From: Intrasporangium oryzae NRRL B-24470
GTDB taxonomy: Bacteria; Actinomycetota; Actinomycetes; Actinomycetales; Dermatophilaceae
Length of the DNA: 64,000 bases
Reading direction: 5' to 3'
Assembly (NCBI RefSeq): GCF_000576595.1
Contig: NZ_AWSA01000006.1
Coordinates: forward strand, 1 to 64,000
Shown one piece after another: positions 31,070 through 40,129 of the stretch. The notes under the pieces are model-generated. The model made no database searches and was not told where the DNA came from. It worked only from the letters and a program-made list of their open reading frames with translations. The stretch's first letter is position 1. Every line of letters starts with the position of its first letter. Both the position numbers and the translations under genes were made by a program.

Positions 31070-33745
31070 TCAGTGGGCGGCGTCGTGCCAGGAGCGGCCC
31101 ACCCCGACGTTGACGTCGAGCGGGACATCCATGGCAACCGCGCCGCCCATCTGCTCGCGGACGATGCGCTCGACGTCGGCGCGCTCGCCAGGAGCCACCT
31201 CGAGGACGAGCTCGTCGTGGACCTGGAGCAGGATCCGGGACTTCGCATCCGCCTCGGTGAGGGCACGGTCGACACCGATCATGGCGACCTTCATGATGTC
31301 GGCGGCCGAGCCCTGGATCGGGGCGTTGAGCGCCATCCGCTCGGCCATCTCGCGGCGCTGGCGGTTGTCGGACGTGAGGTCGGGCAGATAGCGGCGGCGG
31401 CCGAACATCGTCGCCGTGTAACCGGTGCCGCGGGCCTGGGCCACGACGTCGCGAAGGTAGTCACGGACACCGCCGAAGCGCTCGAAGTAGCCGTCCATGA
31501 GGCCGCGCGCCTCCTCGGTGCTGATCGTCAGCTGCTTGGACAGGCCGAACGCCGAGAGGCCGTAGGCGAGGCCGTATGACATCGCCTTCACCTTGGAGCG
31601 CATCGCAGCGGTGACGTGGTCGGGCTCGACGCCGAAGACCTTTGAGCCGACGTAGTTGTGCAGGTCCTCCCCACTGCGGAAGGCCTCGATGAGGCCCTCG
31701 TCACCCGAGAGGTGGGCCATGACGCGCATCTCGATCTGCGAGTAGTCGGCCGACATGAGCGACTCGTAGCCGTCGCCGACGACGAACAGCTCGCGGATGC
31801 GCCGACCCTCCTCGGTCCGGATCGGGACGTTCTGGAGGTTGGGCTCGGTCGAGGACAGCCGACCCGTCGCCGCGATGGTCTGAAGGTAGGTCGTGTGGAT
31901 CCGGCCGTCGTCGGCGACCGACTTCTGGAGTCCTTCGACCGTGACGCGCAGCCGGGCCGCGTCGCGGTGGCGCAGCAGTGCCTCGAGAAAGGGGTGCTCG
32001 GTCTTGGTGTAGAGGTCGGCAAGGGCGTCGGCGTCGGTCGTCCAGCCGGTCTTCGTCTTCTTCGTCTTCGGCATGCCCAGCGTCTCGAAGAGGACGACCT
32101 GGAGCTGCTTCGGCGAACCGAGGTTGATGTGCTCTCCGCCGATGGCGTCCCAGGCGTCCTCCTGCGCTTGCGCCACCTTCGCGGCGAAGTCGCCCTCGAG
32201 GCGGTCGAGACCCGGCACGTCGACGGCGATGCCGGTGCGCTCCATGCGGGCGAGGACGTCGACGAGGGGCAGCTCGACGTCGGCAAGCAGCTCTGTGCCG
32301 CCGGTCGCGGCCACCTGCTCGTCCAGCGCCTCCGCGAGGTCACGGATCGCCGTCGCCCGCAGCATCTCCTTGGCCGCGGCCTTCTCGTCGGCGTCGCCGC
32401 CGAAGTCGAGCATGCCCTGACCGGAGTCGTCCTTGCCGGTCGACAGCTCGCGCTTGAGAGTGCGCAGCACGAGGTCGTCGAGGTGGTAGCTGCGCTGGTC
32501 GGGCTTGACGAGGTAGGCCGCGAGCGAGGTGTCGCTCGTCAGCCCGCAGACCGTCAGGCCCCGGGCGAAGAGCGCCTCGACGGGCCCCTTGGCGTCGTGC
32601 ATGGCCTTGGGCCGCTCCACGTCTCCGAGCCAGTCGGCGACCGCCGACTCCCCCTCGGGGGTGAGCGTCGTCAGGTCGATCCAGGCCGCGGCGCCGTCGG
32701 CGGCTGCGACCGCGACCGCCGTCGCGTCACCCGTCCCCCGCGCCCAGGTGCCGCTCACGGACAGGCCGGCGCGCCCTTCGCGGGTGAGGTGCTCGGAGAC
32801 CCAGCCCGCGACGGCGCCCGGCTCGAGGACCGTCCCGTCGACGTCGAAGCCCTCCTCTGCCTCGGGCGCGGCGGCCTCGACGGTCGCGAAAAGCCGGTCG
32901 CGCAGGACCCGGAACTCGAGGCCGTCGAACACCTGGTGGACCTCGTCGCGGTTCCACTGGGCCCGGGCGAGGTCGGCCACGGTCAGACCGACCGGGCTGT
33001 CGGTGACGAGCTGGTTGAGCCGGCGGTTGCGCAGCACCTGGTCGAGGTGCTCGCGGAGCGCGTCGCCCGCCTTGCCCTTGATCTGGTCGACACCGGCCAC
33101 GATGCCTTCGAGACCGCCGAACTGGGCGATCCACTTCGCGGCCGTCTTGGGGCCGACCCCGGGCACGCCGGGCAGGTTGTCGGACGACTCCCCCACCATG
33201 GCCGCGAGGTCGCTGTAGCGCTGCGGCGTCACGCCGTACTTGGCCTCGACCGCGGCGGGCGTCATGCGGGCGAGCTCGGACACCCCGCGGACGGGATAGA
33301 GCACCGTGACCTTGTCGGAGACGAGCTGGAAGGTGTCGCGGTCGCCGGAGCAGATGAGGACCTCGAGCCCCTCCGCCTCGGCCTGGGTCGTGAGCGTCGC
33401 GATGATGTCGTCGGCCTCGTATCCCTCGAGCTCGACGTGGACGATGCGCAGCGCGTCGAGGACCTCGTGCAGGAGCGAGACCTGGCCCTTGAACTCGTCG
33501 GGCGTCTTGGACCGGCCGGCCTTGTACTCGGAGTACTCCTCGGTCCGGAACGTCTGGCGCGAGAGGTCGAACGCGACGGCGACATGCGTCGGCTCCTCGT
33601 CGCGCAGGACGTTGATCAGCATCGAGGTGAAGCCGTAGACGGCATTGGTGTGCTGGCCGGTCGTCGTCGAGAAGTTCTCGACGGGGAGGGCGAAGAACGC
33701 GCGGTAGGCCAGCGAGTGTCCGTCGAGGAGGAGAAGTCGGCTCAC
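31070..33745 (-). CDS. polA: DNA polymerase I
   Basis: 891 residues. An N-terminal 5'-3' exonuclease domain (1 to about 300) has LLLDGHSLAYRAFFALP, and GESSDNLPGVPGVGPKTAA. The middle domain lacks the DxE and other acidic residues of a working 3'-5' exonuclease, as in other actinobacterial Pol I, so proofreading is not expected. The C-terminal polymerase has motif A SADYSQIEMRVMAHLSGD, motif B RSKVKAMSYGLAYG and motif C LLQVHDELVLEV. It fills gaps in excision repair and removes RNA primers. The GTG start lies 6 nt after TAGGGT (33757-33752). It is divergent from the thioesterase gene. Confidence 0.97.
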   Translation of the reverse strand: MSRLLLLDGHSLAYRAFFALPVENFSTTTGQHTNAVYGFTSMLINVLRDEEPTHVAVAFDLSRQTFRTEEYSEYKAGRSKTPDEFKGQVSLLHEVLDALRIVHVELEGYEADDIIATLTTQAEAEGLEVLICSGDRDTFQLVSDKVTVLYPVRGVSELARMTPAAVEAKYGVTPQRYSDLAAMVGESSDNLPGVPGVGPKTAAKWIAQFGGLEGIVAGVDQIKGKAGDALREHLDQVLRNRRLNQLVTDSPVGLTVADLARAQWNRDEVHQVFDGLEFRVLRDRLFATVEAAAPEAEEGFDVDGTVLEPGAVAGWVSEHLTREGRAGLSVSGTWARGTGDATAVAVAAADGAAAWIDLTTLTPEGESAVADWLGDVERPKAMHDAKGPVEALFARGLTVCGLTSDTSLAAYLVKPDQRSYHLDDLVLRTLKRELSTGKDDSGQGMLDFGGDADEKAAAKEMLRATAIRDLAEALDEQVAATGGTELLADVELPLVDVLARMERTGIAVDVPGLDRLEGDFAAKVAQAQEDAWDAIGGEHINLGSPKQLQVVLFETLGMPKTKKTKTGWTTDADALADLYTKTEHPFLEALLRHRDAARLRVTVEGLQKSVADDGRIHTTYLQTIAATGRLSSTEPNLQNVPIRTEEGRRIRELFVVGDGYESLMSADYSQIEMRVMAHLSGDEGLIEAFRSGEDLHNYVGSKVFGVEPDHVTAAMRSKVKAMSYGLAYGLSAFGLSKQLTISTEEARGLMDGYFERFGGVRDYLRDVVAQARGTGYTATMFGRRRYLPDLTSDNRQRREMAERMALNAPIQGSAADIMKVAMIGVDRALTEADAKSRILLQVHDELVLEVAPGERADVERIVREQMGGAVAMDVPLDVNVGVGRSWHDAAH

Positions 33746-33751
33746 ACGGCA

Positions 33752-33818
33752 ACCCTAGTGTCCGCCACCGACGGCCGAGCCAGCCGGTGACCGCTCGCCG
33801 GGCTCGGCGGCATACGAT
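33752..33818. promoter_or_regulatory. Divergent leaderless promoters of polA and the thioesterase gene
   Basis: TAGGGT on the minus strand (33757-33752) serves polA and TACGAT on the plus strand (33813-33818) serves the thioesterase gene; each ends 6-7 nt before its start codon. The second -10 overlaps a GGCATAC motif copy (33809-33815). The -35 elements are weak. Confidence 0.55.
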
Positions 33819-33825
33819 CCCCTCC

Positions 33826-34263
33826 ATGAGTGAACAGCCTCAGGGTCAGGTCCCCGACGTCGTGCGGGCGATGGAGTCGATGATGTCCGGGACGCTCGTC
33901 GAGCGCATGGGAATCGAGCTCGTGGACGTGACTCCCGAGCGGCTCGTGGCGACGATGCCGGTCGCCGGCAACACCCAGCCCTACGGCCTGCTCCACGGTG
34001 GCGCGAGCGTCGTCCTCGCGGAGACGCTCGGCTCGATCGGGGCGCAGCTGCACGCCGGGCACGGACGCGCGGCCGTCGGCCTCGACATCAACGCGACCCA
34101 CCACCGGGCGGCCCGCGCCGGCATCGTGACGGGGACGGCCACGCTGCTCAGCGCGGGGCGCACCCTCGTCAGCTACGACGTCGTCGTGACCGACGAGGAC
34201 GGCAGACGCCTCTGCACCTCGCGGATCACGTGCCTGCTGCGCGACGCGGCCCCGGGCGCCTGA
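33826..34263 (+). CDS. Hotdog-fold acyl-CoA thioesterase (PaaI/YdiI family)
   Basis: 145 residues, typical for the family. Conserved segments are ERLVATMPVAGNTQPYGLLHGG with the HGG loop, SVVLAETLGSIGAQLH, where the Glu is the usual catalytic residue, and GLDINATHHRAARAG. Relatives hydrolyse aryl- or acyl-CoA, for example 1,4-dihydroxy-2-naphthoyl-CoA in menaquinone synthesis, or phenylacetyl-CoA intermediates. The substrate here is not known. Leaderless start 7 nt after TACGAT; divergent from polA. It ends 19 bp before the convergent GNAT gene. Confidence 0.9.
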   Translation: MSEQPQGQVPDVVRAMESMMSGTLVERMGIELVDVTPERLVATMPVAGNTQPYGLLHGGASVVLAETLGSIGAQLHAGHGRAAVGLDINATHHRAARAGIVTGTATLLSAGRTLVSYDVVVTDEDGRRLCTSRITCLLRDAAPGA

Positions 34264-34281
34264 GCACGACGCTGGCCGGCA

Positions 34282-34878
34282 CTATCCGGCGATCTGCGGG
34301 GGCTCAGCGCGGGTGAGCCTCGACGGCGCGGCCCGGACGTCACGGCGCCGCTGGAGCAGTGCCTCGAGGTTTCGGCGCTGGCTCGGGCACTCGCCGCCGA
34401 GCCGCCGCTTCAGAGCGGCCACCGGGGTCACGCGGCGCACGGTCTCGGCAGCAAACCCGATCCGGGCGAAGAACCGGTTGGCCTCCCGGTCCTGGGCCGG
34501 CACGGTGCTCGCGATGTGCTCCGCGCCGCGGCGTTCGGCATAGCGCGCGGCGGCCGCCAACAGCGCCCGCCCGACCCCGTGCCGCCGCACGTCCGCCACC
34601 ACGTAGAGCATGTCGACCGACACGCACGGCGAGACGACGAGGAGGCTGCGCGTCGAGTCGGCGATGACGATGTAACCGACTGGGCGCTGGTCCATGAAGG
34701 CGATGAAGGCGGCAATGTCATTGCGCTGCAGGGCAGTTCGCAGGGTGCCGTCAAGAGCCAGCCGTCGTGCGGCCTCAGGGGTGGTGCCGCCCTCGATCCG
34801 GTGCGTGATCCACAGCTCGATGAACTGCGCGTGCAGACCGGGCTCCACAGGGTGCACCGTGACCACTGCTCGACCCAT
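34282..34878 (-). CDS. GNAT-family N-acetyltransferase
   Basis: 198 residues with one GNAT domain: strand beta4 with CVSVDMLYVVADVRRHGVGRALLAAAARYAERRG includes the acetyl-CoA pyrophosphate loop RRHGVGRA, and EANRFFARIGFAAETV follows as motif B. The C-terminal 45 residues (RRLGGECPSQRRNLEALLQRRR) are basic and not part of the core. Substrate unknown. The ATG at 34878 has a near-perfect AGGAGGGA directly upstream; an ATG 30 bases earlier is less likely. It is separated from the liv operon by a strong terminator. Confidence 0.85.
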   Translation of the reverse strand: MGRAVVTVHPVEPGLHAQFIELWITHRIEGGTTPEAARRLALDGTLRTALQRNDIAAFIAFMDQRPVGYIVIADSTRSLLVVSPCVSVDMLYVVADVRRHGVGRALLAAAARYAERRGAEHIASTVPAQDREANRFFARIGFAAETVRRVTPVAALKRRLGGECPSQRRNLEALLQRRRDVRAAPSRLTRAEPPQIAG

Positions 34879-35004
34879 CGTCCCTCCTGTATCCAGCCCC
34901 GAGGTCACTCGCCCGACATTACGGCCAATCGCGGGGCGGCGGAAGGGTAATCCCCAGGAGATTCCGCGACACGCCGACAGGAGCCCACACCTCGGCGCGA
35001 GGAC

Positions 35005-35049
35005 ACGAGAAGGGGCGCCACGGCTGGGTGCCGCGGTGCCCCTTCTCGT
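35005..35049 (-). terminator. Terminator of the liv operon
   Basis: ACGAGAAGGGGC pairs with GCCCCTTCTCGT (12 bp), with a second inner stem (CCACGGC/GCCGCGG, one mismatch). It lies 30 bp after the livF stop, next to a GTATGCCG motif copy at 35056. Confidence 0.85.
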
Positions 35050-35078
35050 TGGTTCGTATGCCGCTCAGCCGGCCCCGC

Positions 35079-35807
35079 TCAGACGTCGCCTCCGAGGTAG
35101 GCCGCCTTCACGGCCGGGTCGGCGGCGAGATCCTTGCCGGTCCCCTCGCGGACGATCTCGCCCGTCTCGAGGATGTAGGCACGGTGCGAGCGCTTGAGCG
35201 CCTGGGCGGCGTTCTGCTCGACGAGGAGCACGGTCGTGCCCTGGCTGTTGATCTCGGTGACGATGTCGAAGATCTGCTGGATCAGCTTGGGCGCGAGGCC
35301 CATCGACGGTTCGTCGAGGAGGAGCAGCTTTGGCTTGGCCATGAGCGCGCGGCCCATCGCGAGCATCTGCTGCTCGCCGCCCGACATCGAGCCCGCCGCC
35401 TGGTTGCTGCGCTCCTTGAGCCGGGGGAAGAGCTCGAAGACGCGCTCGAGGTCCTTCTTGACCGCGGGCGACTTGCGATCGGGACGGGCATAGGTGCCCA
35501 TCTCGAGGTTCTCCATCACCGTCATGCCGACGAAGCAGCCACGACCCTCCGGCGACTGCGAGATCCCGAGCACCGGCCGCTCGTGCGACGGCATGTGGGT
35601 GATGTCCTTGCCGTCGAACATGACCGACCCGGCGCGCACGGGGCGCAGACCGGAGATCGTCTTCATCGTCGTCGTCTTGCCGGCGCCGTTGGCCCCGATG
35701 AGGGTGACGATCTCACCCTCCTCGACCGAGAAGGTGATGTCGCGGATCGCCTCGATGCGCCCGTAGTTGACGCACAGTCCGTTGACCTCAAGAAGCATCT
35801 TCTTCAT
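35079..35807 (-). CDS. livF: Branched-chain amino acid ABC transporter ATP-binding protein LivF
   Basis: 242 residues. It is one of the two ATPases that power the high-affinity branched-chain amino acid importer. Walker A GANGAGKTT, signature MSGGEQQMLAMGRALM, Walker B LLLLDEPSMGL and a His-region replaced by VEQNAAQAL, as normal for LivF. The LivF-specific SQSPEGRGCFVGMTVMENLEMG confirms the subtype. The start overlaps the livG stop; ATG at 35807, with a TTG one codon before and a further ATG at 35798 as alternatives. Last gene of the operon. Confidence 0.93.
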   Translation of the reverse strand: MKKMLLEVNGLCVNYGRIEAIRDITFSVEEGEIVTLIGANGAGKTTTMKTISGLRPVRAGSVMFDGKDITHMPSHERPVLGISQSPEGRGCFVGMTVMENLEMGTYARPDRKSPAVKKDLERVFELFPRLKERSNQAAGSMSGGEQQMLAMGRALMAKPKLLLLDEPSMGLAPKLIQQIFDIVTEINSQGTTVLLVEQNAAQALKRSHRAYILETGEIVREGTGKDLAADPAVKAAYLGGDV

Positions 35808-36657
35808 CAACTCCCAGGTAGGCGGCGATGACCGCCGGGTTGTCGCGGACCTCCGCGGGCGAGCCCTCGGCGATCTTGCGGCCGAACTCGAGCACGACGA
35901 TCCGGTCGGTGACGCCCATGACGAGCTTCATGTCGTGCTCGATGAGCAGGACGGTGTAGCCCTGGTCGCGGATCGTGCGGATGAGCTCCATGAGCTTGGC
36001 CTTCTCCGCCGGGTTGAAGCCCGCGGCAGGCTCGTCGAGGCAGAGCAGCTGCGGGCTCGTCGCGAGGGCCCGGGCGATCTCGAGACGCCGCTGGTCACCG
36101 TAGGGCAGGTTGCGAGCGAGCTCGTTGGCCTTGCCCCGCAGACCCATGAACTCGAGCAGCTCCATGGCGCGGGCCAGGCCCTCGGCCTCCTCCCTCCGGT
36201 GCTTCGGCAGCCGGAACATCGCCGAGCCCACCCCGGTCGAGTGATGGGCGTCGACCCCGACCATGACGTTCTCGAGGGCCGTCATGTTGGCGAAGAGGCG
36301 GATGTTCTGGAACGTGCGCGCGATGCCCAGCTTGGTGATCTGGAACTTCTTGCGCTTGCCGAGGGGCTTGCCGAGGTAGCGCACCCCGCCGGACGTCGGC
36401 TGGTACACGCCGGTCATGACGTTGAAGCACGTCGTCTTGCCGGCGCCGTTGGGGCCGATGAGTCCGAGGATCTCACCCTTGTTGATGTGGAAGCTCACCT
36501 CGTTGAGCGCGACGACACCACCGAAGCGGAGCGTGACGTTGTCAACCTCGAGGAGCTTCTCGCCCTCGGCGACGATCGGGCCGCCCACGGGCTCCGGGGC
36601 GATGTCGACGTCAGGGTTGATCTCCATGACGGGTTCGTCCTTGAAGGCCTCAGACAC
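35788..36657 (-). CDS. livG: Branched-chain amino acid ABC transporter ATP-binding protein LivG
   Basis: 289 residues. Second ATPase of the importer. Walker A GPNGAGKTTCFNVMTGVY, LivG-type GIARTFQNIRLFANMTALENV, Walker B LLCLDEPAAGFNPAEK with the usual LivG insertion, and VLLIEHDMKLVMGVTDRIVV with the switch His. The first 40 residues are an acidic extension. The GTG at 36657 overlaps the livM stop by 8 nt and has GGAAGGAGAGG upstream, which is better than an upstream in-frame ATG (36693). Confidence 0.93.
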   Translation of the reverse strand: MSEAFKDEPVMEINPDVDIAPEPVGGPIVAEGEKLLEVDNVTLRFGGVVALNEVSFHINKGEILGLIGPNGAGKTTCFNVMTGVYQPTSGGVRYLGKPLGKRKKFQITKLGIARTFQNIRLFANMTALENVMVGVDAHHSTGVGSAMFRLPKHRREEAEGLARAMELLEFMGLRGKANELARNLPYGDQRRLEIARALATSPQLLCLDEPAAGFNPAEKAKLMELIRTIRDQGYTVLLIEHDMKLVMGVTDRIVVLEFGRKIAEGSPAEVRDNPAVIAAYLGVDEEDAS

Positions 36658-37765
36658 GGACCTCTCCTTCCTCGAGGGCTTCGAGCTTCTCATCGGCCTC
36701 GATCGCGCGGACGGCGCGCCGTGGCGGCAGGATGCCCTGCGGCCTGAAGATCGCGAGGAGCATCAGCGCGAGACCGAAGACGAGCACGCGGAAGTCGGCG
36801 AAGTCGCGGAAGCGCTCGGGGAAGTAGCCGACCACGATCGCGCCGAGGATGACACCCCACCGGTTGCCCGCGCCGCCGACGACGACGGCGGCGATGAAGA
36901 GGATCGACAGCAGCAGCACGAAGCTGTCGGGCGAGATGAAGCCTGCCTTCCCTGCGAAGAGCGCGCCGGAGAGGCCGCCGATGCAGGCGCCGAGGGCGAA
37001 GGCGAGCAGCTTGAACCTGAAGGTCGGCACGCCCATGAGCTCGGCGGCGTCCTCGTCCTCACGCGTGGCCTCCCACGCGCGACCGACTCGACTGTCCTTG
37101 ACGAGCTTGTCGAAGAGCAGGACGAGCAGGATCACGGACAAGGCGAGCCAGTAGTAGGGGATCTGGTCGGTGATGCCGAACTTGAGGAACGTCGTCGTGT
37201 TGCTGAGGTCGACGACCGGGGCACCGCTGCTCCAGTCGAGACTCGGCACCTCGAACAGCTCGGCGCCCGGGGGTCTCGGGATGTTGGAGATGCCCTGGGC
37301 GCCATTGAGCCACTGGCTGTTGACCAGGGTCAGCCGGACGATCTCACCGAAGCCGAGCGTGACGATGGCGAGGTAGTCGCCGCGGACGCGCAGGGTGGGC
37401 GCGCCGAGCAGGATGCCGGAGATGAGCGCCGCCCCGATGGCGACCGGGACCGTCCACAGCCACGGCCACGAGCCGTGGAGGGAGCTGAGCACCCCGACGG
37501 TGTAGGCGCCGATGGCGTAGAACCCGACGTACCCGAGGTCGAGCAGGCCCGCGTAGCCGACGACGATGTTGAGGCCGAGGGCGACGAGGACATACGTCGA
37601 GACGGTGAACAGCACGCCGCCGAAGTCGGAGTCGGGGGTGGTGATGAAGGGAATGTTGAGCAGGGGCAGGGCGAAGAGGAAGACGAGGAAGAGCACCCAG
37701 AGGACGATCTTCGCCGGCTTCGGCAGGGCCCGGACCCAGTCCATGCCTCGCTGTGCATAGCTCAT
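36650..37765 (-). CDS. livM: Branched-chain amino acid ABC transporter permease LivM
   Basis: 371 residues with about nine helices. LivM-type features are VGYAGLLDLGYVGFYAIGAY, LGAPTLRVRGDYLAIVTLGFGEIVR and the cytosolic coupling loop with GRAWEATREDEDAAELMGV followed by FKLLAFALGACIGGLSGALFAG. It forms the membrane channel with LivH. Its ATG overlaps the livH stop by 4 nt. The charged C-terminus (about 25 residues) lies in the cytosol. Confidence 0.93.
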   Translation of the reverse strand: MSYAQRGMDWVRALPKPAKIVLWVLFLVFLFALPLLNIPFITTPDSDFGGVLFTVSTYVLVALGLNIVVGYAGLLDLGYVGFYAIGAYTVGVLSSLHGSWPWLWTVPVAIGAALISGILLGAPTLRVRGDYLAIVTLGFGEIVRLTLVNSQWLNGAQGISNIPRPPGAELFEVPSLDWSSGAPVVDLSNTTTFLKFGITDQIPYYWLALSVILLVLLFDKLVKDSRVGRAWEATREDEDAAELMGVPTFRFKLLAFALGACIGGLSGALFAGKAGFISPDSFVLLLSILFIAAVVVGGAGNRWGVILGAIVVGYFPERFRDFADFRVLVFGLALMLLAIFRPQGILPPRRAVRAIEADEKLEALEEGEVRV

Positions 37766-38751
37766 GCGCGCGCCTTCCCGAGGGACTCACCGAGCAGGCC
37801 GGTGGGTCGGAACAGCAGGATCACGACGAGGAGGAGGAACGCGACGACGTCCTTCCACTCAGTGCCGACGATCGCGGACCCGTAGTTCTCGGCGAGGCCG
37901 AGGACGAAACCACCGAGGAGGGCGCCGCGGAGGTTGCCGATGCCGCCGAGGACGGCCGCCGTGAAGGCCTTGACGCCGAGGATGAAGCCGGCGTCGTAGC
38001 GGGTGATCCCGATCTTGAGCATGTAGAACGCGGCGGCCGCGCCGGCCATCACGCCGCCGACGAGGAAGGTCACCTGGATGACCCGGTCGCGGTTGACGCC
38101 CATGAGAGCCGCCGACTCCGGGTCCTGGGCGACGGCACGAATGCCGCGCCCGAGCCGGGAGCGCTTCACGAACTGGTCGAGCATGATCATGATGGCGATC
38201 GCGCCGACGATGACGAAGATGTCGACGTTGGTGACTGCGTAGTCCCCCAGCGTGAAGACCGGCTGGGGGGTGATGATCTCAGGCATGCCCGCGTTGTTGC
38301 GCGAGTTGCGGACGTAGGTGGCGAGCGGGGTGTCGAGGCCGAACCACCCGGTGATCTTCTCGCGCAGGCCCATGATCTCGGCGAGCACGAAGGAGGCACC
38401 GATCGCCGAGATGAGGGCGATGAGAGGTGGTGCGTTGCGCTTGCGCAACGGTCGGTACGCGAAGCGTTCGAGCAGGACGGCGATGAGGCCGGACATGGCC
38501 ATGGCCGCGACGAACATCATGGCGATCCAGAAGATCACCTGAGCGATCGAGCCGGTCGCGTTGCCACCGAGGAACGTCACGACCCACAGGGCCGCGAAGG
38601 TGCCGTACATGAAGACTTCGGAGTGCGCGAAGTTGATGAGGCGAAGAACGCCGTAGACGAGGGTGTATCCGAGGGCGACGAGGGCGTAGACGGCACCGAG
38701 GGTGAGCCCCGTGATCGTCAACGCCCAGAAGTTGTCGAACAGGTATTGCAT
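37762..38751 (-). CDS. livH: Branched-chain amino acid ABC transporter permease LivH
   Basis: 329 residues with about eight helices. LivH-type elements: YALVALGYTLVYGVLRLINFAHSEVFMYG near the N-terminus, RSRLGRGIRAVAQDPESAALMGV as the ATPase-coupling loop, then FILGVKAFTAAVLGGIGNLRGALLGG. It lies 114 bp downstream of the binding-protein gene, across a strong hairpin, and is followed with overlap by livM. Translocates branched-chain amino acids inward together with LivM. Confidence 0.94.
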   Translation of the reverse strand: MQYLFDNFWALTITGLTLGAVYALVALGYTLVYGVLRLINFAHSEVFMYGTFAALWVVTFLGGNATGSIAQVIFWIAMMFVAAMAMSGLIAVLLERFAYRPLRKRNAPPLIALISAIGASFVLAEIMGLREKITGWFGLDTPLATYVRNSRNNAGMPEIITPQPVFTLGDYAVTNVDIFVIVGAIAIMIMLDQFVKRSRLGRGIRAVAQDPESAALMGVNRDRVIQVTFLVGGVMAGAAAAFYMLKIGITRYDAGFILGVKAFTAAVLGGIGNLRGALLGGFVLGLAENYGSAIVGTEWKDVVAFLLLVVILLFRPTGLLGESLGKARA

Positions 38752-38812
38752 CCAAGACCTCCTGGGCCGGGTGCGGAGGGCTGATCAGGTGAGAAAGTCC
38801 GGTCAACCGACG

Positions 38813-38846
38813 AGGGGCGGTCGGAGCGAATGCCCCGACCGCCCCT
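38813..38846 (-). terminator. Intercistronic hairpin between the binding-protein gene and livH
   Basis: AGGGGCGGTCGG pairs with CCGACCGCCCCT (12 bp, 10-nt loop) just after the binding-protein stop. Such hairpins act as leaky terminators or RNA stabilisers, so the binding protein is made in excess over the permease. Confidence 0.75.
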
Positions 38847-38865
38847 GTCAGAGCGTCGGACGAAC

Positions 38866-40008
38866 TTACTTGATCTCGCCGACGGAGACGATCTTGCCGT
38901 TCTCGACCTTGTAGGCATAGACCTTGATGTCAGCGGACTCGCCCTTGGCGTCGAACTTCAGCTGCTTCGTCACGCCCTTCTTGTCGTACGACTTGACGAA
39001 GTCGACCATCGTCGCGCGCGTCTTGCCGGCCGCGATGCCGTCGAGGAGGATCGTCGCCGAGTCGTAGCCCTCACCGGAGTAGGTGTTGGGGTCCTGGCCG
39101 AACTTCGCCTTGTAGGCGGCCGCGAACTCCGGCGCCACGTCGGCCGGGACGCACGGGCACGTGATGATCGTGCCCTCGGCGGCCGTCTTGGCGTTGTCGA
39201 TGAACGACTGGTCCTTCACGCCGTCGGCGACGACGAACGTGCCCTTCCAGCCGGCGTCGCGCAGCTGCTTGATGAGCGGCGCGGCCTCCGGGGAGTAGCC
39301 ACCGTAGAAGAGCGCGTCGGCGCCGGAAGCCTTGACCTTCGTCACCGAGGCGCTGAAGTCGGTCTGCTTCTGCTGGATGGTGTCGTTGCCGACGACGGCC
39401 GAGCCGAGGTCCTGACGGACGATGTCGGCGAGGCCCTTGCCGTACTCGGAGGCGTCGTCCATGACGAACGGCTTCGTCGCCTTGAGGGTGTCCTTGATGT
39501 ACTTCGCGGCCGCGGGACCCTGGGTCGCGTCGTTGCCGAGGGCACGGAAGAAGGTCTTCCAGCCGTTGTCGGCGAGCTTGGGGTTGGTCGCCGACGGGGT
39601 GATCGTCACGAGGCCGGCCTCGTTGAAGAGCGGGTCGGCGGCCTTGGACTCACCCGAGAACGCGGGGCCGACGATGCCGACGACCTTCTTGTCGTCGATG
39701 GCCTTCTTCGCGAGGCCAGGAGCCTGCGTCGGGTCACCCTGCGAGTCGTAGTTCTCGAGCTTGACCTGGCAGTTGGGGTGCTTCTTGTTGTAGTCGTCCA
39801 GAGCCAGGTTGACACCGTTCTGGATGTAGATGCCAAGGTTGGCGTTGGGGCCGGTCAGGGCGCCGAACATGCCGATCTTGAGGTCGCAGGCAGCCTGGGA
39901 GCCCCCCGAGGCGCCGGCGGAGCTGGTGTCGCCACCCTTGGTGCCACAGGCGCCGAGGGCGAGTGCTGCGGCCACGATCGGCACAGCGAACTTGAGGGTA
40001 GAGCGCAC
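38866..40008 (-). CDS. Branched-chain amino acid ABC transporter substrate-binding lipoprotein
   Basis: 380 residues. The N-terminal signal ends in a lipobox LGAC (Cys at about 21), so the protein is anchored outside as a lipoprotein, made by Lgt as encoded at 48.9 kb. A Ser/Gly/Thr linker is followed by a Peripla_BP_6-type domain (LKIGMFGALTGPNANLG, VVGIVGPAFSGESKAADPLF, LVTITPSATNPKLAD). Binds Leu/Ile/Val or related amino acids. The GTG start has AGGAGG 7 nt upstream. First gene of a five-gene operon. Confidence 0.92.
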   Translation of the reverse strand: MRSTLKFAVPIVAAALALGACGTKGGDTSSAGASGGSQAACDLKIGMFGALTGPNANLGIYIQNGVNLALDDYNKKHPNCQVKLENYDSQGDPTQAPGLAKKAIDDKKVVGIVGPAFSGESKAADPLFNEAGLVTITPSATNPKLADNGWKTFFRALGNDATQGPAAAKYIKDTLKATKPFVMDDASEYGKGLADIVRQDLGSAVVGNDTIQQKQTDFSASVTKVKASGADALFYGGYSPEAAPLIKQLRDAGWKGTFVVADGVKDQSFIDNAKTAAEGTIITCPCVPADVAPEFAAAYKAKFGQDPNTYSGEGYDSATILLDGIAAGKTRATMVDFVKSYDKKGVTKQLKFDAKGESADIKVYAYKVENGKIVSVGEIK

Positions 40009-40054
40009 GGGTTGTCCTCCTGATGTGACGGCCCTCGGTCGAGGGTTGTCACGG

Positions 40055-40060
40055 AGACTA
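40055..40060 (-). promoter_or_regulatory. Candidate -10 of the liv operon promoter
   Basis: TAGTCT on the minus strand predicts a start near 40048 and a leader of about 40 nt before the binding-protein GTG. I cannot identify a convincing -35. Confidence 0.45.
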
Positions 40061-40129
40061 GAGGCTCATCCCTGCGTGGTCACTAACAAGCTCGCATCGG
40101 TGATCGTGTCGTGACCTCTCGTCCGCGCC